Positions 44,367 through 56,100 of a DNA stretch of 64,000 bases are shown piece after piece. The position numbers were made by a program, and so were the translations under genes. Source of the stretch: Rattus norvegicus. Its lineage: Eukaryota; Chordata; Mammalia; Rodentia; Muridae. The notes under the pieces were generated by a model, which worked only from the letters and a program-made list of their open reading frames with translations, made no database searches and had not been told where the DNA came from. Position 1 is the first letter of the stretch; each line of letters starts with the position of its first letter. The stretch covers positions 86,261,359 to 86,325,358 of the forward strand of contig NC_086026.1 of the NCBI RefSeq assembly GCF_036323735.1, read 5' to 3'.

Positions 44367-47094
44367 AATGCAGCATGACTACCTCTGCCATCATGGAACA
44401 TTGCATGTCATTAAATACTATTATAATCCTTTTAACTTCACCCCCATTTACAACCTGGAATTTTCTAGGGAAACCTGGGCACACAGTGCAATGACTACTG
44501 GCACATAAAATACGTGCCAAATTAACCAGCATTAGAGACCCGGAATATTTACACAGGAACTACTCATCTTCCAACTACAGCTCTCCTAGCCCCAGAGACT
44601 GTCAGTGGTGTTAGCATTTTTCTTGTTACATAGGATTAAAAACCTTAAATTTTTCCTGACTCAGTCTTCTCCTTAACATGGATGTCCAAACCGGAAATAG
44701 GCTCGTTTTACTACAAAGAATTTTGCCGCTGTCAAGGTTTGTTAGCTTAACAAGGTTTCTTGATGAAGTCCACAAGAGACCCTTTAACCCTAAATTTTTA
44801 GTTGCTGCAGACACAAAATGCTATTAGCACAAAAGATGTTTTGCTCCCTTTTACGACTCTGACCTAAGCGTTACCATACATACATTCCCCCGCCCCCCAG
44901 TTCCATTGGAGCCATACTGAATAGTCTCAAACTTTCTTTACACGTTTCCCAACTATTTTCTCCTGTAGTTCTGCCATTTTTCACATTTAGTTTTAATGGC
45001 TATGAAACAGTCCGGGATGGTCTGACAACAACTAGGCAACTTGTTTTGGTTACTTCCGATTTCAGCCAAGAGTAGCACACCTGTCTTCTCACTCACTGTC
45101 TACAAGACTTCTGTACAGCATAGTTTTTTCTTTTATTTCACACTCTCTCATTACTGAGATCCTTGTCCATCAGGAGTGCCTAATGGTAAATGTGTGACTT
45201 CTAATTGTGTGACTTCTTCCTCTGAATTCCAATGTTCTCTCCAATTTGAGACATTTCCTTCAGGAGTAAAGACATTCAAGTTATAACAGTAGGTAAACAA
45301 AGGGTCATGTCTGAGAGAACACAAACTTAGACGAGTCACGAAGGCTCCTGACAAGAGTACAAAGGGAGAGAAGGTTTGCAGGGAGTGGGAACTCTGACAA
45401 ACCAAAACTTCAAAATGAGAGATGCTTAGCCAGTGGGTCACCTGTGAGCAGAGGTCATAGGATTTGAGAGGAGGCACCTGTGTAGAAGTAGGCTTTCTCG
45501 TGATGTGACTCCTTTTGAATTATCCCTGGTTTTGTCCCTCATTTATACTCTTGTTAGTAACCCTGACTTAACAAAAACAAAAGCCCAACTCTGACTTACT
45601 CAATTGGACTTTGCTGCCATTATGACTTTGGTTTGCTGTAGCTTCCCCTTCTGCGCTGAGCAGACATGCATAATGTATTTCCCCAGGACAAGTCTGTTAC
45701 AGAAAACTGGCTTGCTTGCATTTTTCAGAAGTAAAGCCTAATTGATTATGAATGTACCTAGTAAAGTCTCTGATAGACTTTTTGTTTTAATGGCATCCAA
45801 AATACACCTTTTTCTAATTGTGTTTCTTTTAGACGGGCACTTTCAATCCCAAACTATCGACTTCTTTTAGCCTCCTAATTCAATCTTCTATGACTCAAAC
45901 ATTTGCTGTAACTTTTTCCAATTGTTATTAAGACCACAACCATAAAGGATTGCCTTCCAGTGCTGTTACCCATTTAGAAATGTCTTCATTGAACAAAGGA
46001 GGTGCTCAATTATTATTAATTTTTAGAGCCTCATGTTGTCCCAGCTAGTCGTCCACTCAGCATGTAGCATAAACTTCTGATTCACCACTTCCCAAGTACA
46101 GGGTGACAAGTATATTTCACAATGCCTAGCTTTTAGGTGAGGAAAGTATGTAGATTATTTGCAATGAATTTCCTGACCATATCTGCAAGCGAGAATTTCT
46201 CTGTTCTTAAATATATTTTAAGATCTTTTTTTGCAAGTCATTGTATAAAAGATAACCCAGAACTGGGAAACCATCGAGTCATCATTCATAGCTACGACTT
46301 AAAGACTTATCTATCCCCCTTTTCTCTTTCTACTAAGAATATTTCTGTTGCATATATATATATAAACAACAATTAGTTTGCCATATGGGCATGACTTATG
46401 GTTTATTCGGAATGAATAAATGTCACGAAGTATGGATTGGTGTAGCCAAGCCCAGCTGTATCACAACCTAGGACTAAAGAACACAGTAATAATACTGGAT
46501 TTATTTATATTTCAATCTTTTTATTTTCTTGGATTTTTAAAATTAATTTTAAATATTTTTAAATATTTCATTAATTATTTGCTATATTATGGATGAAGCT
46601 AGACATTGTTATATTAAATTAAATAAACCTACATAAGGGGACTGATATTCTGTGATATTCACATATGAAATGTATAAAATTTGATGCCAGAGTAATTGAA
46701 AGCAGAGTGATTGTTAGAATAAGAGAAGAAGGATAGCATTAGAAAACAATGATTAGTGAGCATCTTGCTTTAGGTAGATTGACAGAAGAAATTCTGAACT
46801 GCTAATGTACAGCTAAGTGATTACGGACATCAATTACATTCTTGTACTTAGAAGAAATCTTAGAAAAATAATTTTGAAAGTCTCTATCATAAAAAAATAA
46901 ATTTTTGAGGCCATAGATTTATTAAACTGATTTGTAAACATTATACAATGTATATATGTATGAAAATATTATTGGGTACACCATTTGTGTGGATAATTTT
47001 AATGGTTTCATGTATAGGTAAAAGTAAATTATAAAGATCAGAGGATTTCCTTGAAAAGAAAAAGATCAAGGATTTTGAATCAAATAACAGTATT
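44367..47094. other. Unassigned AT-rich DNA, longest repeat-poor stretch
   Basis: About 2.7 kb with no recognised transposon. The 108-codon minus frame 45151-45477 has no domain I know. 46370-46650 is very AT-rich, with ATATATATATA at about 46353. Confidence 0.4.
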
Positions 47095-47228
47095 GTTTGT
47101 TTGTTTGTTTGTTTGTTTTTGTTTACTTGACAGGTTTCCCCATGTAACTCTAGAGTGCTTGAAATTCTCTAGGACTAGAATTCAAAGATCTACCTGTCTC
47201 TGCCTTTTGTGTCCTGGGATTAAAGATG
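47095..47228 (-). mobile_element. B1 SINE with (TTTG)n tail
   Basis: (TTTG)6 at 47095-47118 represents the A-rich tail. The body has ACAGGTTTCCCCATGTAACT, TCAAAGATCTACCTGTCTCT and TGTCCTGGGATTAAAGATG, the antisense B1 order. Confidence 0.85.
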
Positions 47229-47354
47229 GGGAGTTAATCTGGGGAAGACAGGAGGTGGGACAGAACTGAGAGGAGAGGATAGAAGGGAAGCCATGGTCAG
47301 GATGTATTGTATTAGAGAAGACTCTACTTTAAATAAAAAATAAAAATAAAAAGG
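47229..47354 (+). mobile_element. Older L1 3' end
   Basis: GAAGCCATGGTCAGGATGTA, TTGTATTAGAGAAGAC and an AAATAAAAAATAAAAATAAA tail form the terminal about 125 bp of an L1 3' UTR. A younger L1 3' UTR piece follows directly. Confidence 0.75.
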
Positions 47355-47996
47355 TATGCTTCACCCCTTCTTTAAAGGGGGAACAAGAATACCCTTGGGA
47401 GGAAATAGGGAGGCAAAGTTTGGAACAGAGACTCAAGGAACGCCCATTCAGAGCCTGCCCCACATGTGGCCCATACATATACAGCCACCAAACTAGATAA
47501 GATGGATGAAGCAAAGAAGTGCAGGCTGACAGGAACTGGATGTAGATCTCTCCTGAGAGACACAGCCTGAATACAGCAAATACATAGGCGTATGCCAGCA
47601 GCAAACCACTGAACTGAGAACGGGACCCCTGTTGAAGGAATCAGAGAAAGAACTGGAAGAGCTTGAAGGGGCTCGAGACCCCATATGTACAACAATGCCA
47701 AGCAACCAGAGCTTCCAGGGACTAAGCCACTACCCAAAGACTATACATGGTCTGACCCTGGGCTCCAACCTCATAGGTAGCAATGAATAGCCTAGTAAGA
47801 GCACCAGTGGAAGGGGAAGCCCTTGGTCCTGCCAAGACTGAACCCCCAGTGAATGTGATTGTTGGGGGGAGGGCGGTAATGGGGGGGAGGATAAAGAGGG
47901 GAACACCCATATGTAAGGGGAGGGGGAGGGGTTAGGGGGATGTTGGCCTGGAAACCAGGAAAGGGAATAACATTTGAAATGTAAATAAGAAATAAG
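47355..47996 (+). mobile_element. Young L1 3' UTR fragment
   Basis: Sense-strand counterpart, nearly base for base, of the 3' UTRs at 15098-15720, 48431-49085 and 52730-53365. It ends AACATTTGAAATGTAAATAA. It contains the conserved G-rich block (47864-47940). No ORF2 codons are retained. Confidence 0.92.
47864..47940 (+). other. G-rich polypurine block of the L1 3' UTR (G-quadruplex potential)
   Basis: Several runs of four to seven Gs (TTGGGGGGAGGG, GGGGGGGAGG, AGGGGAGGGGGAGGGG) lie within 77 bases on the sense strand. The same block appears as C-rich sequence in the minus-strand L1s at about 15170-15250, 48505-48590 and 52795-52875. A G-rich polypurine tract is a conserved feature of mammalian L1 3' UTRs. 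Confidence 0.85.
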
Positions 47997-48207
47997 AATG
48001 TCTCTATCTCTTCTCTGCTCTCTTACCCTCTTCTCCTTGTCCCTTCTCTCCCCACTCCCCATCCCCCTTCCCTCCACGTGCTCATGGCTGGCCTTTACTT
48101 CTCCCCTCTTCTACTCTTCTTCTCTCATTAAACCTTTCCACGTGGAAAAAAAAAGAAATACCCAATTTAATAAAGATAGGGGGAAAAATAAAGATAGGGG
48201 GAAAAAA

Positions 48208-48213
48208 GGTATA

Positions 48214-48301
<88 letters not shown>

Positions 48302-48303
48302 TC

Positions 48304-48344
<41 letters not shown>

Positions 48345-48425
48345 TAAACTACCTAAACTGTGACTGGGAATCAAAGTTTAAGGCTATCACATGTTGGTTT
48401 CTCTTTTCTTTTCTTTTCTTTTTCT
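48208..48425 (+). repeat. Left copy of a long direct repeat flanking the L1 at 48429-50090
   Basis: Begins GGTATACATC, then (TC)n to 48284, (TG)n to 48341, TATTAAACTACCTAAACTGT, then GGGAATCAAAGTTTAAGGCT and ends in TTTTC repeats. The right copy at 50091-50280 has the same parts in the same order. Confidence 0.95.
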
Positions 48426-48428
48426 TTT

Positions 48429-50090
48429 TCTTTTTTTAATTAACTTGAGTATTTCTTATATACATTTCGAGTGTTATTCCCTTTCCCGGTCTCCGGGCAA
48501 ACATCCCCCTAATTCCTCCCCCTCCCCTTCTTTATCGGTGTTCCCCTCCCCATCCTCCCCCGATTGCCGCCCTCCCCCCAACAATCTAGTTCACTGGGGG
48601 TTCAGTCTTAGCAGGACCCAGGGCTACCCCTTCCACTGGTGCTCTTACTAGGATATTCATTGCTACCTATGAGGTCAGAGTCCAGGGTCAGTCCATGTAT
48701 AGTCTTTAGGTAGTGGCTTAGTCCCTGGAAGCTCTGGTTGCTTGGCATTGTTGTACATATGGGGTCATGAGCCCCTTCAAGTTCTTCCAGTTCTTTCTCT
48801 GATTCCTTCAACGGGGGTCCTATTCTCAGTTCAGTGGTTTGCTGCTGGCATTCGACTCTGTGTTTGCTGTATTCTGGCTGTGTCTCTCAGGAGAGATCTA
48901 CATCCAGCTCCTGTTGGCCTACACTTCTTTGCTTCATCCATCTTGTCTAATTGGATGGCTGTATATGTATGGGCCACATGTGGGGCAGGCTCTGAATGGG
49001 TGTTCCTTCTGTCTCTGTTTTAATCTTTGCCTCTCTATTCCCTGCCAAGGGTATTCTTGTTCCCCTTTTAAAGAAGAAGTGAAGCATTCACATTTTGATC
49101 ATCCGTCTTGAGTTTCATTTGTTCTAGGCATCTAGGGTAATTCAAGCGTTTGGGCTAATAGCCACTTATCAATGAGTGCATACCATGTGTGTTTTTCTGT
49201 GATTGGGTTACCTCACTCAGGATGATATTTTCCAGTTCCAACCATTTGCCTACGAATTTCATAAAGTCGTTGTTTTTGATAGCTGAGTAATATTCCATTG
49301 TGTAGATGTACCACATTTTCTGTATCCATTCCTCTGTTGAAGGGCATCTGGGTTCTTTCCAGCTTCTGGATATTATAAATAAGGCTGCTATGAACATAGT
49401 GGAGCACGTGTCTTTTTTTATATGTTGGGGCATCTTTTGGGTATACCTCTAGAGAGGTATAGCTGGATCCTTAGGCAGTTCAATGTCCAATTTTCTGAGG
49501 AACCTCCAGACTGATTTCCAGAATGGTTTTACCAGTCTGCAATCCTACCAACAATGGAGAAGTGTTCCTCTTTCTCCACATCCTTGCCAGCATTTGCTGT
49601 CACCTGAGTTTTTGATCTTAGTCATTCTCACTGGTGTGAGGTGAAATCTCAGGGTTGTTTTGATTTTCATTTCCCTTATGACTAAAGATGTTGAACATTT
49701 CTTTAGGTGTTCCTCAGCCATTGGGCATTCCTCAGCTGTGAATTCTTTGTTTAGCTCTGAACCCCATTTTTTAATAGGGTTATTTGTCTCCCTGCGGTCT
49801 AACTTCTTGAGTTCTTTGTATATTTTGGATATAAGCCCTCTATCTGTTGTAGGATTGGTAAAGATCTTTTCCCAATCTGTTGGTTGCCGTTTTGTCCTAA
49901 CCACAGTGTCCTTTGCCTTACAGAAGCTTTGCAGTTTTATGAGATCCCATTTGTCGATTCTTGATCTTAGAGCATAAGCCATTGGTGTTTTGTTCAGGAA
50001 ATTTTTTTCCAGTGCCCATGTGTTCGAGATGCTGTCCTAGTTTTTCTTCTATTAGTTTGAGTGTATCTGGTTTGATGTGGAGGTCCTTGA
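48429..50090 (-). mobile_element. Young L1, 5'-truncated in ORF2, flanked by about 200-bp direct repeats
   Basis: Minus strand: T-rich tail (48421-48438), 3' UTR, ORF2 C-terminus and the region down to IKPDTLKLIEEKL, where it is cut at 50090 (GAGGTCCTTGA). The two flanks are near-identical copies of one target sequence, so the insertion is recent and duplicated an unusually long target. Confidence 0.95.
49155..50090 (-). pseudogene. L1 ORF2 C-terminal remnant
   Basis: The frame is open from 50090 to a nonsense codon at 49545 (after GTLLHCW, within the Cys-His motif). A one-base deletion near 49447 and a one-base insertion near 49415 bring the frame back, and 49433-49155 is open again to the natural end MHSLISGY. 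Cys-His residues before the stop are present (CWQGCGERGTLLHC). Dead. Confidence 0.9.
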
Positions 50091-50097
50091 GGTATAC

Positions 50098-50193
<96 letters not shown>

Positions 50194-50280
50194 TAAACTA
50201 CCTAAACTGTGACTGGGAATCATAAAGTTTAAGGCTATCACATGTTGGTTTCTCTTTTCTTTTCTTTTCTTTCCTTTTCT
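50091..50280 (+). repeat. Right copy of the long direct repeat
   Basis: GGTATACACC, (TC)n 50099-50145, (TG)n 50146-50190, TATTAAACTACCTAAACTGT, GGGAATCATAAAGTTTAAGG, then TTTTC repeats. It differs from the left copy in microsatellite length, a 2-bp indel and a few substitutions. Confidence 0.95.
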
Positions 50281-50589
50281 TTTGGATAGCTTTTTTTCTT
50301 TTTATCTCATATTTCTCCTTGAGTCATATTAAATGTGCAGCCTTTCCAAGATTGAAATAAGTGTAACAAATGTTCTTAGAGAAAGAAAAAATAATCGAAA
50401 TGTTCTTAAATACCGAGCTAAGTTTCCTTCTTAATGTTTCACAGTCATTTCACACCCCTCCTCTTAGACCTATCCTGACATGCATGCTAATATTCAGACT
50501 ACGAAAAATTGAGATAGACCTTGTACACTTCAGAATAAGTACATGGGGAAAAGGAAGAATACAGAGACTAACATGTCTAACCGAAATAA

Positions 50590-50990
50590 TTAAATATAAG
50601 GTAGGATGGTTGGTGGTTAGGCTTCGATGGAAAAATGTCTTCCATAACTTCTTGTTTGAACAAGTGGTCCCAAGCCAGTGGCACTGTTTGGGAAGGTTAT
50701 GGACCCACTAGGAGGTAGAGCTCTGATGGAAGAATTGGGTTACTGGGAGTAGGGCTTGGGTCCATTAATCCCATCCCACTTCCTTTTTGCTACTTACTGC
50801 TTATTGCATGTGTAATATGAGCAGCCAGCTTCCCATTTCTGACATCCTGCTTTCTCTTACAGGACAGACTAGATTCTCCTGCACCGTGAACCAGAACAGA
50901 CCCGTCCTTCCTTAAGTTGCTTCTTGTCCCAGTAGCTAGAAAGGAAACATTATAGGCAGCTAAGAAAGATGATGCTGCAGACCTTACGGG
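50590..50990 (+). mobile_element. URR1-like rodent repeat, tentative
   Basis: Contains GGCACTGTTTGGGAAGGTTA, TGAGCAGCCAGCTTCCCATT, CCTTCCTTAAGTTGCTTCTTG and AGCTAAGAAAGATGATGCTG, in the order of a common rodent dispersed repeat thought to be a non-autonomous hAT-type DNA transposon. The GGTTTGG/GATTTGAA-like 5' end is unclear. Confidence 0.5.
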
Positions 50991-51469
50991 GTTATTTTCA
51001 TTCTTCTTCACATAACATGATGTCTTAGCTAATAGACGATTCTCTTCTAAATGTGTGTGGTTTATTCCTTTCACTAATAACCAGCTCGTTTATTCCTCCA
51101 GAAATCAGATGGATTAAACTTATTACAGGATTCCCTATTCAAAAGTCATAGATTCAGATTTATTCCTGATCCTCTGAAATATAATAATTGTGTTGCTAGT
51201 TCTTAGATTTTACTCTTCAGTTGTTCCAAGGGTTTATTTTAAATTAGTTTGTTTTGGGGTAAAATCAGATTGCTCATTTATAAGTTATCATAATATTCTG
51301 GCAAGTAATAATCAGTAACCAGAGTCATCAAATAGACAGAAATAAGAAACTGTATAGAGGTAGGAATAATTTTAAAAGTACCATTGTGTTAAGAAAACAA
51401 AATCATTTAAATAAAGCATAATTGGTTTCTTCTAGGATATATATTAAAATCCTTTAGCAAGGAAGAAAC
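50991..51469. other. Unassigned AT-rich DNA
   Basis: Nothing recognised. Confidence 0.45.
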
Positions 51470-52690
51470 TGCCCATCTGTGCGTTGCTTTTTCATCTGAT
51501 CTACAGTTCCTTGTCGTATTGAATCTTTTTAGTTTTATGAGATTTTATTCATTAATTTCTGGTTTTATTTTCTATACTACTAAAGCCGTATTCAGAAAGT
51601 CATTGGCTACACTTGTGTGTGGAAGTGTACTTCATATATATGCATACATAAAATAAATAATTTTATTAATTCCTAGAGAATTTCAGTTTATTCCAATAGT
51701 ATTCACTCCCAACTCTTCTCAAGTCCTCTAGATCCACCTCTATTTCATGTTCTCTCCATATTGTGTGTTTTATCATTATTATTTTAGAAAAGACCATTTG
51801 ACCACATCCGTTTTGATCTTCTCTCTTAGCAGCTTTTTTTTTGCAACACTTCCTGAGCCATGAATATAGGGTTTGTGCTCCATATACATAAATTGAGGGT
51901 AGGAATTCCACAGAGATGGTTTCTGAATTTCCATCAGCTGTGGGTGTCTGTGGTGATTTCCATCTCCTGCATAAAAGAAGCTTCTTTCTTGTGGGCAGAA
52001 GGGCAATATTTTGAGTGCTGTTTTAGAGTGTACTGGCTCAGGAAACTGGCAGAGTACAACCTCCATTCTCCATTAGGTTCCATTGTCTCACAAGCCTCAG
52101 GTCCTCTGCTGAATTTGCAGTACCAGGGATAAATTCCCTCCTGTTGAGTATGCTTCATTCAGGTAAGTAAATGCTGTTTATGCCCAGGACTTGTTTATGT
52201 TTATCCTTTTGGAATATCTAAATTTCTCTCTAGAATTTTCCAAGTATCTGATCTGATTTTGAGATCCTTGATCCACTTGGAATTGGGTTTATGCAGGCAG
52301 AGATTATTTCTCTGTGTTGACATCTAATTTTTTCAGCATCGTTTGTTGAACAAAGTTTTGTTTTTGTTTTTTTTCCTCCAGGATTTTTGTACAAATTCAG
52401 GTAGATGTACTTGTAAAGACTTTCACCCTGGGTCCTTTCTATGTTATCTGCTTGTCTTCATCCCTGTTTCATTTTTGGCCAGTATTACGATGCGACTTTG
52501 TTACCAAGGCTCTGTTTGGCTCAAATATGGCCATGCTACCTGCAGTATTCTTTCTGTTCAGGATAATTTTGACTATCCTTGCTCATTTGTGTGTCAAAAT
52601 AAAATTTAATATTACTTGTTCTATGTCAGTATACCCTAGAAGTTTGGTTGACATTGTACAGGAATGTAGGTTATTTTGGATATTACAGCT
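51470..52690 (-). mobile_element. Old L1 ORF2 fragment, probably interrupted at 51650-52155
   Basis: Outer parts (51470-51640, 52160-52690) are antisense ORF2 (CTTTTTAGTTTTATGAGATT, GATCCTTGATCCACTTGG, TCAGCATCGTTTGTTGAAC, GGCTCTGTTTGGCTC). The middle 51650-52155 is unlike ORF2 and resembles an antisense L1 3' UTR of another family (ATTCACTCCCAACTCTTCTC, CTAGATCCACCTCTATTTCA), so it is probably a nested insertion. Confidence 0.6.
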
Positions 52691-52699
52691 ATTTTCTTT

Positions 52700-55279
52700 T
52701 TTTTTTTCATCTTTTTAAAATTTTTTTCATTAACTTGAGTATTTCTTATTTACATTTCGAATGTTATTCCCTTTCCCGGTTTCTGGGCAAATATCCCCCT
52801 AATTCCCCCCCTCCCCTTCTTTATGGGTGTTCCCCTCTGCACCCTCCTCCCGTATGCTGCCCTCCCCCCAACAATCACATTCACTGGGGGTTCAGTCTTA
52901 GCAGGACCAAGGGCTACCTCTTCCACTGGTGATCTTACTGGGATATTCATTGCTACCTATGAGGTCAGAGTCCAGGGTCAGTCCATATATAGTCGTTAGG
53001 TAGTGGCTTAGTCCCTGGAAGCTCTAGTTGCTTGGCAACTAGTTCATAAGGGGTCTCGAGCCCCTTCAAGCTCTTTCAGTTCTTTCTCTGATTCCTTCAA
53101 CGGGGGTCCTATTCTCAGTTCAGTGGTTTGCTGTTGGCATTCGCCTCTGTATTTGCTGTATTCTGGCTGTGTCTCTCAGGAGAGATCTACATCCAGCTCC
53201 TGTCTGCCTGCACTTCTTTGCTTCATCCATCTTGTCTAATTGGATGGCTGTATATGTATGGGCCACATGTGGGGCAGGCTCTGAATGGGTGTTCCTTCTG
53301 TCTCTGTTTTAATCTTTGCCTCTCTATTCCCTGCCAAGGGTATTCTTGTTCCCCTTTTAAAGAAGAAGTGAAGCATTCACATTTTGATCATCCGTCTTGA
53401 GTTTCATGTGTTCTATGCATCTAGGGTAATTCAAGCATTTGGGCTAATAGCCACTTATCAATGAGTGCATACCATGTGTGTTTTCCTGTGATTGGGTTAC
53501 CTCACTCAGGATGATATTTTCCAGTTCCAACCATTTGTCTATGAATTTCATAAAGTCATTGATTTTGATAGCTGAGTAATATTCCATTGTGTAGATGTAC
53601 CACATTTTCTGTATCCATTCCTCTGTTGAAGGGCATCTGGGTTCTTTCCAGCTTCTGGTTATTATAAATAAGGCTGCTATGAACATAGTGGAGCATGTGT
53701 CTTTTTTATATGTTGGGGCATCTTTTGGGTATATGCCCAAGAGAGGTATAGCTGGATCCTCAGGTAGTTCAATGTCCAATTTTCTGAGGAACATCCAGAC
53801 TGATTTCCAGAATGGTTGTATCAGTCTGCAATCCCACCAACAATGGAGGAGTGTTCCTCTTTCTCCACATCCTTGCCAGCATTTGTTGTCACCTGAGTTT
53901 TTGATCTTAGCCATTCTCATTGGTGTGAGGTGAAATCTCAGGGTTGTTTTGATTTTTATTTCCCTTACGACTAAAGATGTTGAACATTTCTTTAGGTGTT
54001 TCTCAGCCATTGGGCATTCCTCAGCTGTGAATTCTTTGTTTAGCTCTGAACCCCATTTTTTAATAGGGTTATTTGTCTCCCTGCGGTCTAACTTCTTGAG
54101 TTCTTTGTATATTTTGGATATAAGCCCTCTATCTGTTGTAGGATTGGTAAAGATCTTTTCCCAATCTGTTTGTTGCCGTTTTGTCCTAACCACAGTGTCC
54201 TTTGCCTTACAGAAGCTTTGCAGTTTTATGAGATCCCATTTGTCGATTCTTGATCTTAGAGCATAAGCCATTGGTGTTTTGTTCAGGAAATTTTTTCCAG
54301 TGCCCATGTGTTCAAGATGCTGCCATAGTTTTTCTTCGATTAGTTTGAGTGTGTCTGGTTTGATGTGGAGGTCCTTGATCCACTTGGACTTAAGCTTTGT
54401 ACAGGGTGATAAGCATGGATCCATCTGCATTCTTCTACATCATCTGCAAATAGTGATATTTTGACTTCTTCTTTACCAATCTGTATCCCCTTGACCTCCT
54501 TTTGTTGTCTGATTGCTCTGGCTAGAACTTCAAGAACTATATTGAATAAGTAGGGAGAGAGTGGGCAGCCTTGTCTAGTCCCTGATTTTAGTGGGATTGC
54601 TTCAAGTTTCTCTCCATTTAGTTTAATGTTAGCAACTGGTTTGCTGTATATGGCTTTTACTATGTTTAGGTATGGGCCTTGAATTCCTATTCTTTCCAGG
54701 ACTTTTATCATGAAGGGGTGTTGAATTTTGTCAAATGCTTTCTCAGCATCTAATGAAATGATCACGTGGTTTTGTTCTTTCAGTTTGTTTATAGAATTGA
54801 TCACGTTGATAGTTTTCCGTATATGAAACCATCCCTGCATGCCTGGGATGAAGCCTACTTGATCATGGTGGATGATTGTTTTGATGTGCTCTTGGATTCG
54901 GTTTGCCAGAATTTTATTGAGTATTTTTGCATCGATATTCATAAGGGAAATTGGTCTGAAGTTCTCTTTCTTTGTTGTGTCTTTGTGTGGTTTAGGTACA
55001 AGAGTAATTGTGGCTTCATAGAAGGAATTCGGTAGTGCTCCATCTGTTTCAATTTTGTGGAATAGTTTGGATAATATTGGTATGAGGTCTTCTATGAAGG
55101 TCTGATAGAATTCTGCACTAAACCCATCTGGACCTGGGCTCTTTTTGGTTGGGAGACCTTTAATGACTGCTTCTATTTCCTTAGGAGTTATGGGGTTTTT
55201 TAACTGGTTTATCTGTTCCTGATTTAACTTCGGTACCTGGTATCTGTCTAGGAAATTGTCCTTTTTCTTTTCTCCCTCC
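52700..55279 (-). mobile_element. Young L1, 5'-truncated in ORF2, with an internal deletion after the RT active site
   Basis: Minus strand: T-rich tail (52692-52729), 3' UTR (52730-53443), ORF2 C-terminus (53444-54436), deletion junction near 54437, RT core (54438-55279). It lies between an old L1 ORF2 on the left and an old L1 3' UTR on the right. No clear TSD. Confidence 0.94.
53444..54436 (-). pseudogene. L1 ORF2 C-terminal domain, 328 open codons
   Basis: Open from MQMDPCLSPC to the natural stop after MHSLISGY. The Cys-His motif (CWQGCGERGTLLHCWWDC) is intact. It is in a different frame from the RT part upstream, so the deletion destroyed the gene. Confidence 0.92.
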
Positions 55280-55281
55280 AA
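54437..55281 (-). pseudogene. L1 ORF2 reverse-transcriptase core, truncated at FADD
   Basis: The frame from 55281 shows RT motifs in order: SPGPDGFSAEFYQTF, TLVPKPHKD, FRPISLMNIDAKILNKILAN, VGFIPGMQGW, SLDAEKAFDKIQ (motif A, catalytic Asp), GTRQGCPLSPYLFNIVLEV (motif B) and SLFADD (motif C, catalytic Asp pair). Immediately after FADD the sequence jumps to the C-terminal region in the wrong frame (reading VEECRWIHAYHP to a stop at 54340). The first residues MEGEKKK are junction sequence, not native. Thumb and later parts are missing, so no activity is expected. Confidence 0.93.
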
Positions 55282-55339
55282 ACCCTTCCATGTACCCTTC
55301 CATGTTCCCTTTCAAATTCATGTCCTCTTTATTAACTGT

Positions 55340-55396
<57 letters not shown>

Positions 55397-56100
55397 ATAC
55401 ACACACATGCATACACACACAAATAAATACAAGTCGTTCAGTATGTATAATGGTACTTGTATGTGTATTTTCAGGACTGACCATTTAATATTGGATAACC
55501 AATCTGTGTGTCATTCCCTGAATGAGAATCTTTCTTTTGCTCTCTCATTCTATAAGAGTGTGAAGTGTTTTGTGTAGGGTTGAGATCACCTGGGTTCCCT
55601 ATCCCTGTTCAGTTAGCATATCTGCCATTTTTGTTTTTCTTCAGCCTCTGTTTAGACAGTTGTGTTGGTGAAATGTAATGATACAACCTTTGACATTCCT
55701 ATGAGACACAATATCAAACCAAACTTTGTGTTCCTTTGTCATTTACCATTTTTCTTTCCTCTTGTGCAGTGAGTGATTCCTGACACTCAGGTCTCATGCT
55801 GTAGATCTCTCAGTTGGGACTGGGCTCCACAGCTCTGCAGTATGACAGTTTGTGGTCTTTGTAGTGATCTCAGTTTATTGCAAAGAGAAATTTCCTGGAT
55901 GAGGGATGAGAACTGCATGTATCCATGGGTATACAGAAAAGAGCTATAGTGTAGTTAGGGATTATTCTGGTTTAGTAAATTGTGACCATAGTTCCTTCTC
56001 CAAGATCCATGATTGTGTTATCATATGTCAGTGGCCTTTGGGTCTAAATTATATTCTAATAAACCACATCATAATAACAAATAATGCTGTGACCTGTAGT
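55282..56100 (-). mobile_element. Old L1 (Lx-type) 3' UTR
   Basis: Antisense L1 3' UTR with TTCCCTTTCAAATTCATGTC, ATTGGATAACCAATCTGTGT, TCAGTTGGGACTGGGCTCC and GTTTATTGCAAAGAGAAATTT. Related segments are at 12835-13345 and 39480-39640. A CA microsatellite sits near its 3' end (left side). Confidence 0.75.
55346..55391 (+). repeat. (CA)n microsatellite in the old L1 3' UTR
   Basis: About 22 CA units, then a degenerate ACACATACACACACATGCAT continuation to about 55420. Confidence 0.96.

Noticed and set aside
54437..54470. ORF2 deletion as evidence of a spliced L1 RNA
   Set aside because: The junction does not show a GT donor and an AG acceptor in the expected places.
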